Virus record (IMG/VR): IMGVR_UViG_3300031898_000274
Span: 1 to 40,152 of that record
Origin: a virus
Strand: one strand, 5' to 3'
Length of the DNA stretch: 40,152 nucleotides
Part shown: positions 21,761 to 28,527 of the stretch, piece by piece
Numbering within the stretch: position 1 is the first letter of the stretch
Layout: every line of letters starts with the position of its first letter
The notes under the pieces: model-generated
What the model saw: only the letters and a program-made list of their open reading frames with translations
What the model was told of the DNA's origin: nothing
Databases searched by the model: none
Made by a program: the position numbers and the translations under genes

Positions 21761-22645
21761 CTAAGTGATGCCTGTTATTTCACAGATGGCGGTTGGCCTC
21801 TTTATTCTTGGAACGACAGCTTCGTAGACTTTGAATTGATGGTTCATGTCGATTCGTTGCATGTAAAAGGTTTTGAGGTCCTGTGCCACGCATAAGTCGG
21901 CGTTTTCAGAGCCCGACTTCATCAGTATTGCGCTATCTGTTCCTCCAGCTGACGACTTGATTAGTGGTGTCACATAGATTTGTCCTTGTATTATCTCTTG
22001 GATTTTTTCAAGCTGGCTTATTCCTGTGTTGGCGATTAAAGCCAGTGCATCCATGTAGGCGCTTGGTTGAAAAATGAGGTCGTAGGGTGATGGATAATTC
22101 TTATTGAGCAGTTGTTTGGCAGCGTTGCGTACGGTTGTTAAAGCGTTTGGCGATGTTGCCCATGCTCCAGCGCTTGCCTGCGTCAATCTTCCAGTGACAG
22201 TTGTTAAGCCTTGAATGCCCAGCCTTGGCTTGCCAGTGATTTCGCCGTTGAGAATAAGCTCCTCTTCAAGCTGAGCAACCACGAGCGCTGCTGACTCTGC
22301 GTTGGCCGTGTCAAGGGGTGTTCCACTTCGTCTGGAAGCTTCCAAGTCTCGCCAATGTATTCTAAAATCTTTGTGCAGTATGGGAACAATCAATGACTTC
22401 CTCGTGTAAACGATGACGTCTTGGGCTGGTGTTTCGCCGTACATGCTGATTATGGCTTCGCTCATCTCTGTGAGCTCGTCCCATGTGACGGTCATGACGC
22501 CTACGCCTGCGAGTTGTTTAAGAGGCAAGACACGTCGGCCAACGAGCACGGGTTGAACAGCTCTGACTACGGCTTCGTCAAGTTGCTTCCATTGTTCCTC
22601 TGTGAGCGGTGCCTGTGCGGTTCCGACAAGCTGTAAGGGTTCCAT
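21761..22645 (-). CDS. Major capsid protein, HK97 fold, encapsulin-like
   Basis: A 294-residue capsid protein. The sequence strongly resembles the encapsulin/linocin-M18 branch of the HK97 fold: an N-terminal PLTEEQWKQLDEAVVRAVQP helix (encapsulins have a similar tryptophan-containing helix), LVGRRVLPL, a long VPILHKDFRIHWRDLEASRR region and SAALVVAQLEEELILNG followed by GIQGL. The E-loop and P-domain would lie in residues 60-140. It has no delta domain of HK97 type, but a separate scaffold-like gene lies upstream. It follows the decoration gene and precedes the small head protein. I am confident that it is the shell protein; closeness to encapsulin is a reading of motifs. Confidence 0.85.
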   Translation of the reverse strand: MEPLQLVGTAQAPLTEEQWKQLDEAVVRAVQPVLVGRRVLPLKQLAGVGVMTVTWDELTEMSEAIISMYGETPAQDVIVYTRKSLIVPILHKDFRIHWRDLEASRRSGTPLDTANAESAALVVAQLEEELILNGEITGKPRLGIQGLTTVTGRLTQASAGAWATSPNALTTVRNAAKQLLNKNYPSPYDLIFQPSAYMDALALIANTGISQLEKIQEIIQGQIYVTPLIKSSAGGTDSAILMKSGSENADLCVAQDLKTFYMQRIDMNHQFKVYEAVVPRIKRPTAICEITGIT

Positions 22646-22647
22646 TT

Positions 22648-23160
22648 TTAGATCACCAACCTCATCATGATGGGCTTTGTTTCACCCGCACCTGTGGATA
22701 TTGTTTCCTCAGCGTAGCCAGCTATTACTCCGCCTGGCGGAAGGCTTCCAGCCTCAGTCAAGTCGGGTTGAGCAGCAGTAGATGTCACTGCAGTGGCTCC
22801 AGACGGAACGCTAACTGACAGAGTCGCTGCGGCTTTGACTTGTCCGTTGGCAGCACAAACAAGTGCTTGTCCTTTGGTGATGCTCTGGCTGGCTGCAAGC
22901 GTTGCCACTACAACAATAGGACCCTTCAGAACTTTCACTGGAGCCTTGTCTGCGAAAGTGTCTGCAAGTTTGTATCGTGGGTCTGCGTCAAGAATGCCTA
23001 ATGGACGGGTGTCTCCGTCTATGGCAAGCTGAGCCTGATGGTCGCCTGTGCCCTTCCTAACGAACAGTCCAGGCTTTAGGGTTGTGCCCTCAGCCACGAG
23101 TTCGTCAATGATGGGTGTTCCACCCACCAAGATTTTGTTGGAGGGTTTAACATATGGCAT
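22648..23160 (-). CDS. Capsid decoration/stabilisation-like protein, 170 aa
   Basis: A 170-residue, beta-rich, Ala/Val/Thr-rich protein between the scaffold-like protein and the capsid protein. LKPGLFVRKGTGDHQAQLAI, GDTRPLGILDADPRY and ALVCAANGQVKAAATLSVSV resemble small head-decoration proteins (lambda gpD/DUF2190-type beta tulips). It ends TKPIMMRLVI. There is no membrane or signal segment. It would coat or cement the capsid. The order scaffold-decoration-capsid fits this role, and the sequence family is only broadly recognised. Confidence 0.7.
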   Translation of the reverse strand: MPYVKPSNKILVGGTPIIDELVAEGTTLKPGLFVRKGTGDHQAQLAIDGDTRPLGILDADPRYKLADTFADKAPVKVLKGPIVVVATLAASQSITKGQALVCAANGQVKAAATLSVSVPSGATAVTSTAAQPDLTEAGSLPPGGVIAGYAEETISTGAGETKPIMMRLVI

Positions 23161-23163
23161 ATT

Positions 23164-23535
23164 TTACGCACGCTCCTTGTGGTAGAGGCAACCAACCGTT
23201 AGCTTGTTTTCATCCTCGCTTGTCGATGATACCGCTCCAGCGCTGCGAATGTTCTTCACCGTTCCCTTTGCACTGTCAACCGCTTTTAGAATGAGTTTCA
23301 GCTGTGGTAGGTCCATTTTGTCAAGCTCGTCTTTGCTCCAGTCAGCCTTCTCCATGATAGTTTTGACTGTGGCTTCTTTCTCGCGGTCCACGTAAACCTT
23401 CAGTGTCTTGCTTGCTTCGTCAAGGGCTTGGCGTAGCTTCTGATTTTCACCGTCAAGTTCAACAATGCGCTTCTCTAAGTCTGCGACTTTAGCCTTGAAA
23501 GCCTCAACACTCTCATCTTCTTTATGTTGAGACAT
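23164..23535 (-). CDS. Scaffold-like coiled-coil protein, 123 aa
   Basis: A 123-residue, highly charged helical protein. Residues 8-60 are a heptad coiled coil (AKVADLEKRIVELDGENQKL, then RQALDEASKTLK). The remainder includes SKDELDKMDLPQLKLILKAV and a Ser-rich tail with one Cys. Such charged coiled coils just ahead of the capsid gene usually act as internal scaffolds that are removed by the prohead protease (encoded upstream here). It starts after an intergenic segment containing the AACCGAAATGA element shared with the protease promoter, so it may have its own promoter within the operon. Confidence 0.65.
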   Translation of the reverse strand: MSQHKEDESVEAFKAKVADLEKRIVELDGENQKLRQALDEASKTLKVYVDREKEATVKTIMEKADWSKDELDKMDLPQLKLILKAVDSAKGTVKNIRSAGAVSSTSEDENKLTVGCLYHKERA

Positions 23536-23604
23536 GTTTTCACTCAGAAAAAGGAGTTGGCGAGCTCAAATTTTATTTTAGTCAATTTCGATGACATTTT
23601 AGTT

Positions 23605-23615
23605 AACCGAAATGA
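23605..23615. promoter_or_regulatory. Shared promoter element AACCGAAATGA (copy 1)
   Basis: An 11-base sequence identical to that at 25538-25548; both lie 55-80 bases upstream of minus-strand capsid genes. On the minus strand it is followed by AT-rich TATA-like sequence. It may be a common activator or BRE-type site for the scaffold and protease promoters. Confidence 0.3.
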
Positions 23616-23673
23616 TGCGGTCTTCACAAGTTAAAATCACTATTCTTTTAAGAAGGCCCTTAACTGTTTAAAT

Positions 23674-24513
23674 GTGCGGGTTATAAATATGCTGCAAGCA
23701 GAGTTAGAAGAAAATTATTTTCTCGTGCAAATCAGTGGATACGGAAGCGAAAATATTCTAAAGAACAATATTTACAGAAATCCGGGGTGGGCGCATAAAC
23801 GTAAGGACAAAGCACATGGTTTGGTTAAGCCAGGTGACCTTTTGGTGATATACTTTGCCAGCGGCGCCATAAATTACCAAAGACAGCTTCGACTGATTTA
23901 CAAGGTTAAAGAAGTCTCAGCTGATCATGTTGAGTTCAAATTGGAAAAGTTTAGAGAAATAGACCCGCCTTTAACATTGGAACAAATCCAGACATGTATT
24001 AATGAGGGTAGCTTAAGTGACATCTTCAAAAATTGTGGTCAGCAAGGATTCAACATTTGCAAGATAAGCCCTGCCGATTACGAATCCATATTCGAGGTTT
24101 CTCCTCCACCACCAGAGGGCCCAGACGAAGCTACAATAAGCTTGGAGAGAGACTTGGAGAATTTCCTTTTAACCAAGCTCGATTCTTTGGAAAAAGGTTT
24201 AAAAACATATCAGGGAAAAACTGGGCGTCAATTTCAAGTAAAGTCAGGAAGAATCGATATACTTGCTCAGGACGAAGATAAGAATTTCGTGGTTGTGGAA
24301 CTTAAGGCGGGGACGGCTTCAGAATCAGTTTTGACTCAGCTTCTCGCATATATGGCAGATGTGACAGCAGAATTGTCCAAAGGAGAAGCAGTGAGAGGGA
24401 TAATTGTTGCTTATGATTTTGCAGAGAAACTTGTGGCAGCTGCAACTCTGTTGCCCACCATCAAACTGATGAGGTATAAGGTAAACTTTGAGTTTGAAGA
24501 AATAACGAGATAG
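23674..24513 (+). CDS. EVE-like domain fused to a NucS-like nuclease domain
   Basis: A 279-residue protein transcribed against the capsid operon. Residues 15-130 (ENYFLVQISGYGSENILKNN, then HGLVKPGDLLVIYFAS and LRLIYKVKEVSADHVEFKLE) look like an EVE/PUA-type module, a fold that reads modified bases. Residues 155-279 carry a NucS/RecB-like nuclease core: SGRID195-ILAQD, then VVVE209-L-K211-AG and Q222-L-LAYM. NucS-type enzymes cut mismatched or branched DNA; EVE-linked nucleases restrict modified DNA. The start may be GTG 23674 or ATG 23689; no ribosome binding site is clear. Its position as an inserted antisense gene suggests a moron with defence or repair function. Confidence 0.7.
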   Translation: MRVINMLQAELEENYFLVQISGYGSENILKNNIYRNPGWAHKRKDKAHGLVKPGDLLVIYFASGAINYQRQLRLIYKVKEVSADHVEFKLEKFREIDPPLTLEQIQTCINEGSLSDIFKNCGQQGFNICKISPADYESIFEVSPPPPEGPDEATISLERDLENFLLTKLDSLEKGLKTYQGKTGRQFQVKSGRIDILAQDEDKNFVVVELKAGTASESVLTQLLAYMADVTAELSKGEAVRGIIVAYDFAEKLVAAATLLPTIKLMRYKVNFEFEEITR

Positions 24514-24555
24514 TCTGACTCCTTACTGATAGGCTTCTGCCGCACAATATAGTGG

Positions 24556-25485
24556 TTAAGCCATTTTTAGTTGAGCAATCAAAGCTTTCACTCTGGCGAT
24601 TATGGCGTCTGAATCCTCATAACCTTCTCTTCGTTTTCGGATTTCATCAAGTTTTTGTCTTTCAACCTCGTTGTGTGCCACGCTAACTGTGTTTTTATCT
24701 TGTGCCATTTTGTCGCCTTCTTGCTTCGTTGCTGCCTCAAAAGTTCCATCATGATCTTGACAATGTTTGCGGGCTTGGTCTTCACTCCAAGTTTCTATTG
24801 GATATCGATAAGCCTGCTCAACTGAACCCGCATCTCTTTCGCCTTTGGGCTTGCCATAAATCACACGATAGGTTTTTCCGTTGTGTTCGCGTTCGCCAGA
24901 GCCAACAATGTTAAGCGTGTCTGGGTCCCGCAAACGACAAGCATGCTCGTTTGGGTATGGGTCTGCTCCCTTCAACGTGTCTACGCCTATTCCGCATGCT
25001 GGGTAGCTGCATCTTCCCGTCCAGTCTCCAACCGCCACGTGGTCGATTAGAATGTCACGTTTAACATAGTCGTAGTGTCTGCCGTTCCATTCACCAGACT
25101 CTGGTACACATTCCCAGAAGAACCCTATGCTCACGCTCTTAACCCTGCCACCTTTGACGTCAGCCAAATACTTTGGGCTACAGCGGTTTTTGAAGAATAC
25201 CAAGTCAGCTTTTATGCGGTCCTTGTCAAACTTGGCATTGCGGACAGTGCCCCGAATCAGCTTCGGGCTTGTCAAGATTATTTCTGGCGGGTGGTCTTCA
25301 ACAATCCAAGCGTTTTCAGCCGTGAAAGCTGCCTTCTCAACCTCTTCAGCAGACTCATAGACAAGCATGCCGTCATAGTCAAAGACGTCTTCTCGAGTGA
25401 TCACGGCAGGCACAGTCAAAGTCTCATCGTCTTCACTAACAAGCAGCCTATCAACTTCAACACTGTTCAAGCCGTATTTTCTCAA
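24556..25485 (-). CDS. Prohead protease (DUF2213-like)
   Basis: A 309-residue capsid-maturation protease. The N-terminal 175 residues match the DUF2213-type prohead protease: VYESAEEVEKAAFTAENAWI, DHPPEI, a RGTVRNAKFDKDRIKADL core, the VKGGRVKSVSIGFFWE strand and ILIDHVAVGDWTGRC. A second part (about 180-250) is a small module often appended to such proteins: DPYPNEHACRLRDP, KTYRVIYGKPKG and WSEDQARKHCQDHDGTFEAA. The tail (255-309) is a charged helix. It would trim scaffold and capsid N-termini in the immature head. The start is TTG 25485; upstream lies the shared AACCGAAATGA element, so this gene probably begins its own transcript. Confidence 0.8.
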   Translation of the reverse strand: MRKYGLNSVEVDRLLVSEDDETLTVPAVITREDVFDYDGMLVYESAEEVEKAAFTAENAWIVEDHPPEIILTSPKLIRGTVRNAKFDKDRIKADLVFFKNRCSPKYLADVKGGRVKSVSIGFFWECVPESGEWNGRHYDYVKRDILIDHVAVGDWTGRCSYPACGIGVDTLKGADPYPNEHACRLRDPDTLNIVGSGEREHNGKTYRVIYGKPKGERDAGSVEQAYRYPIETWSEDQARKHCQDHDGTFEAATKQEGDKMAQDKNTVSVAHNEVERQKLDEIRKRREGYEDSDAIIARVKALIAQLKMA

Positions 25486-25537
25486 GTCTAAACAGCCTCT
25501 TCAGAAACAAACGTGAGCCAACTATATTATTTCACTG

Positions 25538-25548
25538 AACCGAAATGA
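25538..25548. promoter_or_regulatory. Shared promoter element AACCGAAATGA (copy 2)
   Basis: Identical to the 11-base element at 23605-23615 and located about 53 bases upstream of the prohead protease start on the minus strand. An AATAATATAG-type TATA region lies between the element and the gene. Confidence 0.3.
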
Positions 25549-25593
25549 AAAACTAAAACGTTGACAATCAACAGACATAGCAGACTTTGACTG

Positions 25594-25914
25594 TCATGCC
25601 TGAGTTTTCTCCTTGAAAATTAACGATTCTCCCTCTCCTAAAACTGTAAAATGACGGTATCTCACAGCATAATCTATTAGCTCTCTAACGATTTCACCAG
25701 CAATAGCATCCAAAATCAGATCATCTTCAAGCGCATGTTTCTGGAGTGCTGGAAAGTCTACCAGAACGACAAGCCATTTACTTATCACGGTTACGCTTTC
25801 GATTTCAAAAACGCAAGGAAACTTTAGTTTGTTTAAGCGATTTTTGATTCTGGATTCTACCTCTCGAGCGTTTAAAACGAGCTGATTTCTGTTGAAGACT
25901 AATTCAACCTTCAT
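25594..25914 (-). CDS. Hypothetical protein, 106 aa
   Basis: A 106-residue alpha/beta protein with no recognised family. It begins with a beta strand (KVELVFNRNQLVLNAREVES) and a basic helix, then a strand pair VFEIESVTVISKWLVVLVDF and a long helix LILDAIAGEIVRELIDYAV. The start overlaps the stop of the upstream acetyltransferase-like gene (TAATG), so they are co-translated. It precedes the protease gene by more than 100 bases. It may be accessory to virion modification or assembly; nothing more can be seen. Confidence 0.55.
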   Translation of the reverse strand: MKVELVFNRNQLVLNAREVESRIKNRLNKLKFPCVFEIESVTVISKWLVVLVDFPALQKHALEDDLILDAIAGEIVRELIDYAVRYRHFTVLGEGESLIFKEKTQA

Positions 25915-26414
25915 TAGATTTCCATCTCACATAGAGTGTAAACCCCCTTCTTAGGAGCAAGAGGATAATCGCCTATCTTTTGTCGAATCGGAATTTTCTG
26001 TTCCATGGGGCTACCCTTGATGATGTGACAATAGATTTTAGGATGGCCTTCAGCTTTCAGTTTTTCAGCAAGAGCCTTATACATTTCAGGTGCTTCTCCG
26101 CTATAAGGGGTGAGAGGCATCACTTCAATGATTGGTGAGATTGGAATTGAATATGCTGGAAATTGGAGCCCAATAGCCTTAACTATCCCATTTTCCGAAA
26201 CAATGTAAAATCGAGTGTTAACATACTCTTCTTCTTTTACTTGATTCTGTCGCATGAAGTGACCAATAAAAAAGCCTACAGCCCATTGCCTTCCCAAAAA
26301 TCCAAATTCACTATGTAATGCCCAAACTTTCTTCATGCTATCTTCCAGTGCTTGAATGAAAGTTTCAATATCGCCTTTGCTATCAAAGTTGGCTTCTCTA
26401 ATTTCTAAGGGCAT
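25914..26414 (-). CDS. Acetyltransferase-like (GNAT-type) protein, 166 aa
   Basis: A 166-residue protein placed between a glycosyltransferase and a hypothetical gene. The layout of strands and helices is GNAT-like: an N-terminal helix (SKGDIETFIQALEDSMKKVW), a RFYIVSENGIVKAIGLQFPA strand pair, a conserved PLTPYSGEAPEMYKALAEKL helix region and a closing strand KIYCHI. The classical Q/RxxGxG/A loop is not evident, so the family is uncertain. It overlaps the glycosyltransferase stop by 17 bases. A role in modifying virion glycans or proteins would fit its neighbour, but this is inference. Confidence 0.5.
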   Translation of the reverse strand: MPLEIREANFDSKGDIETFIQALEDSMKKVWALHSEFGFLGRQWAVGFFIGHFMRQNQVKEEEYVNTRFYIVSENGIVKAIGLQFPAYSIPISPIIEVMPLTPYSGEAPEMYKALAEKLKAEGHPKIYCHIIKGSPMEQKIPIRQKIGDYPLAPKKGVYTLCEMEI

Positions 26415-27345
26415 ACCTCTTCACGGCCAGTTTAACATATTTTTCCATTTCTTTTTGGAAGCGTTTCTGACTGTATTTTTCAGCTTCTTTTCTCAAAACC
26501 TTGGGGTCATATTGCGCGTGGTCAAAGTTCTGAACAGTTTTTCTGAGGTTTACCACATAGGGCGGTTTAATCCTCACTCCAAGCGTTGGGCTGTGTATAG
26601 TTTCCTTAAATCCGCCTTCATCCACTACGATTGCAGGCGTTCCGCAAGCCATCGACTCTATGGGTACAAGCCCGAAATCCTCAAAGTAGCCAGTTTGAAT
26701 TGTGGCTTTGGCATGAGTGTAAAGTTTTGGAAGTTCTTCCTCTGTTACTTCACCCAAAACCTCAATGCTATCGCAACCTTCCACAAGCCTAAGCAAATCA
26801 TGGTTGGGGCGCTTATCACCAATGCCTCCTACGACTTTAAGCCTCTCCTCCAATCCCTTGAAGGCTTCAATCTGCGTGGTTATTCGTTTTTGCCAGTTGA
26901 TTCTTTGAACAGACAAAAAGTAGTCTCGCTTCGGATGAGAGCTTGTAGGTTTGAAATGGTTTAGGTCAACTGGCGGATAAACAACGTAGCTGTCAACGCC
27001 AAAATATTTCTTGAGCATTCTTCTGGTGAATTTTGAATTTGAAAGAATGATGTCTGGTTTCTGATGCAGTTCCTTCAGCTTATTGTTTATCCATTCCCTA
27101 TCGAGCTTTAAGACTTCCCTATGTATTGGCTCAACCATCCGCACAATCTCATTGAACATGAATGTTGTCGGGCGTCCGCTACGGTGATTATAGTAAATGC
27201 TGGGCTTGTCGATGATGTCCAAAAATATCAGGTCGAGAGGACAGTGGAATATTATTACGTCACTTTCGCTTAGTTCCTTATGATTTGCCAGCAGGAGCCG
27301 TGCTGAAAGAGCGAGTTTTATGCTTTCTTTGTCGTATGTTTCCAT
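26398..27345 (-). CDS. Glycosyltransferase family 4-like protein (major part)
   Basis: A 315-residue protein with a GT4 C-terminal domain: YFLSVQRINWQKRI, then HAKATIQTGYFEDFGLVPIE with the donor-binding E-x7-E (F-E-D-F-G-L-V-P-I-E), and MACGTPAIVVDEGGFKET. The N-terminal Rossmann half is present except for its first strand. That missing strand and the GGGERV loop are encoded just upstream in the same frame (27355-27543), separated by a TGA at 27355-27357. Together 62 + 315 residues with the gap equal a normal GT4 length of about 381. A GAGG lies 7 bases before ATG 27345, so restart is possible. It transfers sugars, probably to virion or cell-surface components; acceptor unknown. Confidence 0.75.
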   Translation of the reverse strand: METYDKESIKLALSARLLLANHKELSESDVIIFHCPLDLIFLDIIDKPSIYYNHRSGRPTTFMFNEIVRMVEPIHREVLKLDREWINNKLKELHQKPDIILSNSKFTRRMLKKYFGVDSYVVYPPVDLNHFKPTSSHPKRDYFLSVQRINWQKRITTQIEAFKGLEERLKVVGGIGDKRPNHDLLRLVEGCDSIEVLGEVTEEELPKLYTHAKATIQTGYFEDFGLVPIESMACGTPAIVVDEGGFKETIHSPTLGVRIKPPYVVNLRKTVQNFDHAQYDPKVLRKEAEKYSQKRFQKEMEKYVKLAVKRYALRN

Positions 27346-27354
27346 TCTAAGGCC

Positions 27355-27543
27355 TCACTCTATCTTTGCGAGCCTTAGCACAAGCCGTCTTTCGTGTTCA
27401 GTGCTTATCTCCTCGATATCCTTTCCTTTGACTTCTTTCAGCATAGTATAGATTTTGGCCTTCAACGCCTTGTGCATAGCCCTCATCACTCTTTCTCCAC
27501 CGCCTTCCATAGTCACCTCAAGCTTGAATTGACAAATTTTCAT
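27355..27543 (-). CDS. N-terminal fragment of the GT4 glycosyltransferase, 62 aa
   Basis: A 62-residue frame with a strong ribosome binding site (GGAGGTG, 6 bases before ATG 27543). It contains the opening of a GT4 enzyme: KICQFKLEVTMEGGGERVMR followed by AMHKALKAKIYTM. In family members this GGGERV loop follows the first beta strand and contacts the donor phosphate. The frame stops at TGA 27355-27357, but the same frame continues into the main glycosyltransferase (27345). So this is either a nonsense mutation, a sequencing error or stop readthrough. Its clean translation signals argue that the gene was recently intact. Confidence 0.7.
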   Translation of the reverse strand: MKICQFKLEVTMEGGGERVMRAMHKALKAKIYTMLKEVKGKDIEEISTEHERRLVLRLAKIE

Positions 27544-27555
27544 TCAATCCACCTC

Positions 27556-28527
27556 CTACAGTTGAACTGGGCTGAGAAGCATCAATGCTGAATTAAATTC
27601 GCCCACGCCTCCAGTCACCTTCATTTGCACTTGATAGCTTTCGTTTCCCGACTCACTTGACCAGTCTATCCATGCGGTTTCCACAATCGCCCAACCAGCA
27701 CCGACAGCCGAAGCCTCTGAACCAGTTACAGGCGTGCCGGCGTTTTGGCGCAAAACTCGTATGTATATTGTTTGTCCAGCGGTGTCGTTTTTTATGTGGT
27801 AAATGAACTTCACGTATAGTGTCGCCTTGAGCTTGAAGAGAGCAGGATTAAATGCGATGTCCGAGTTTGCAATTGTCACATAGACTGTGGAAGTTGTTGT
27901 GGCTCCCTCTGCACCAAACTTAAAGGTTACAACGACTCCTAAAACATCATTTCCGCCTTTCTCATGACTGGTGGCGTGCAGTTGATTGTGGTGTTGATCC
28001 GGGAGCACATTGAGTAAATCTGCATGGTCGACTACTCCGCCACCGCCAACATAAACACGTTTAACCAGGTCCTTTGCGTGTTTGCCGTCTACCGTGTCGG
28101 CGTCTAAACCTTTTCGTTCAATTTGCTCTGGTTTTAACTTGCCAGTTATGTCTTCAGAGTCATGGCTGTGTTTTTTAGGCTCGTGGAGATATGGTTCTTT
28201 AAGTTTTGGATGGTCTTTTTTCAACTGTTCAAAATCGTAGGGCTCGGGAATTTTCAAGTCAGCAATGTCTTTAGCTATGTGTCCGTGAGGCTGAGGCTTC
28301 TGTGGGCACACGCCTGTTTTCGGGTGTGCATATGGTTTAGGCAGCTCTGTTTTCGCAACATATTTTTCGTGCGTGTGAGTTTTTGCTGCATAGTTTTCAT
28401 GTTCATGGGTTGTGAAAAGCGTTTGTAAATGAGACAATGCAGTGTTTTGTTTCTCCAGCTGCTCCGCTAATTCTTTGGTTCTTTTTTTGATTTGTCTTTG
28501 TCTTCTAAACTCAATTAGGTTTGTCAA
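27556..28527 (-). CDS. Fibre-like virion protein, 323 aa
   Basis: A 323-residue protein next to the portal. Residues 1-45 form a basic coiled coil. Residues 40-170 are His-rich and repetitive (HEHENYAAKTHTHEKYVAKT, HGHIAKDIADLKIPEPY, KKHSHDSEDITGKL), with ERKGLDADTVDGKHAKDL, a motif common in phage tail fibres. The C-terminal 140 residues are a beta sandwich (TSTVYVTIANSDIAFN, QTIYIRVLRQNAGTPV, ESYQVQMKVTGGVGE) that may bind receptors. TTG start at 28527 overlaps the portal stop. Histidine repeats could chelate metal and stabilise a trimeric shaft. Its position beside the portal rather than among tail genes suggests a head fibre. Confidence 0.65.
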   Translation of the reverse strand: MTNLIEFRRQRQIKKRTKELAEQLEKQNTALSHLQTLFTTHEHENYAAKTHTHEKYVAKTELPKPYAHPKTGVCPQKPQPHGHIAKDIADLKIPEPYDFEQLKKDHPKLKEPYLHEPKKHSHDSEDITGKLKPEQIERKGLDADTVDGKHAKDLVKRVYVGGGGVVDHADLLNVLPDQHHNQLHATSHEKGGNDVLGVVVTFKFGAEGATTTSTVYVTIANSDIAFNPALFKLKATLYVKFIYHIKNDTAGQTIYIRVLRQNAGTPVTGSEASAVGAGWAIVETAWIDWSSESGNESYQVQMKVTGGVGEFNSALMLLSPVQL

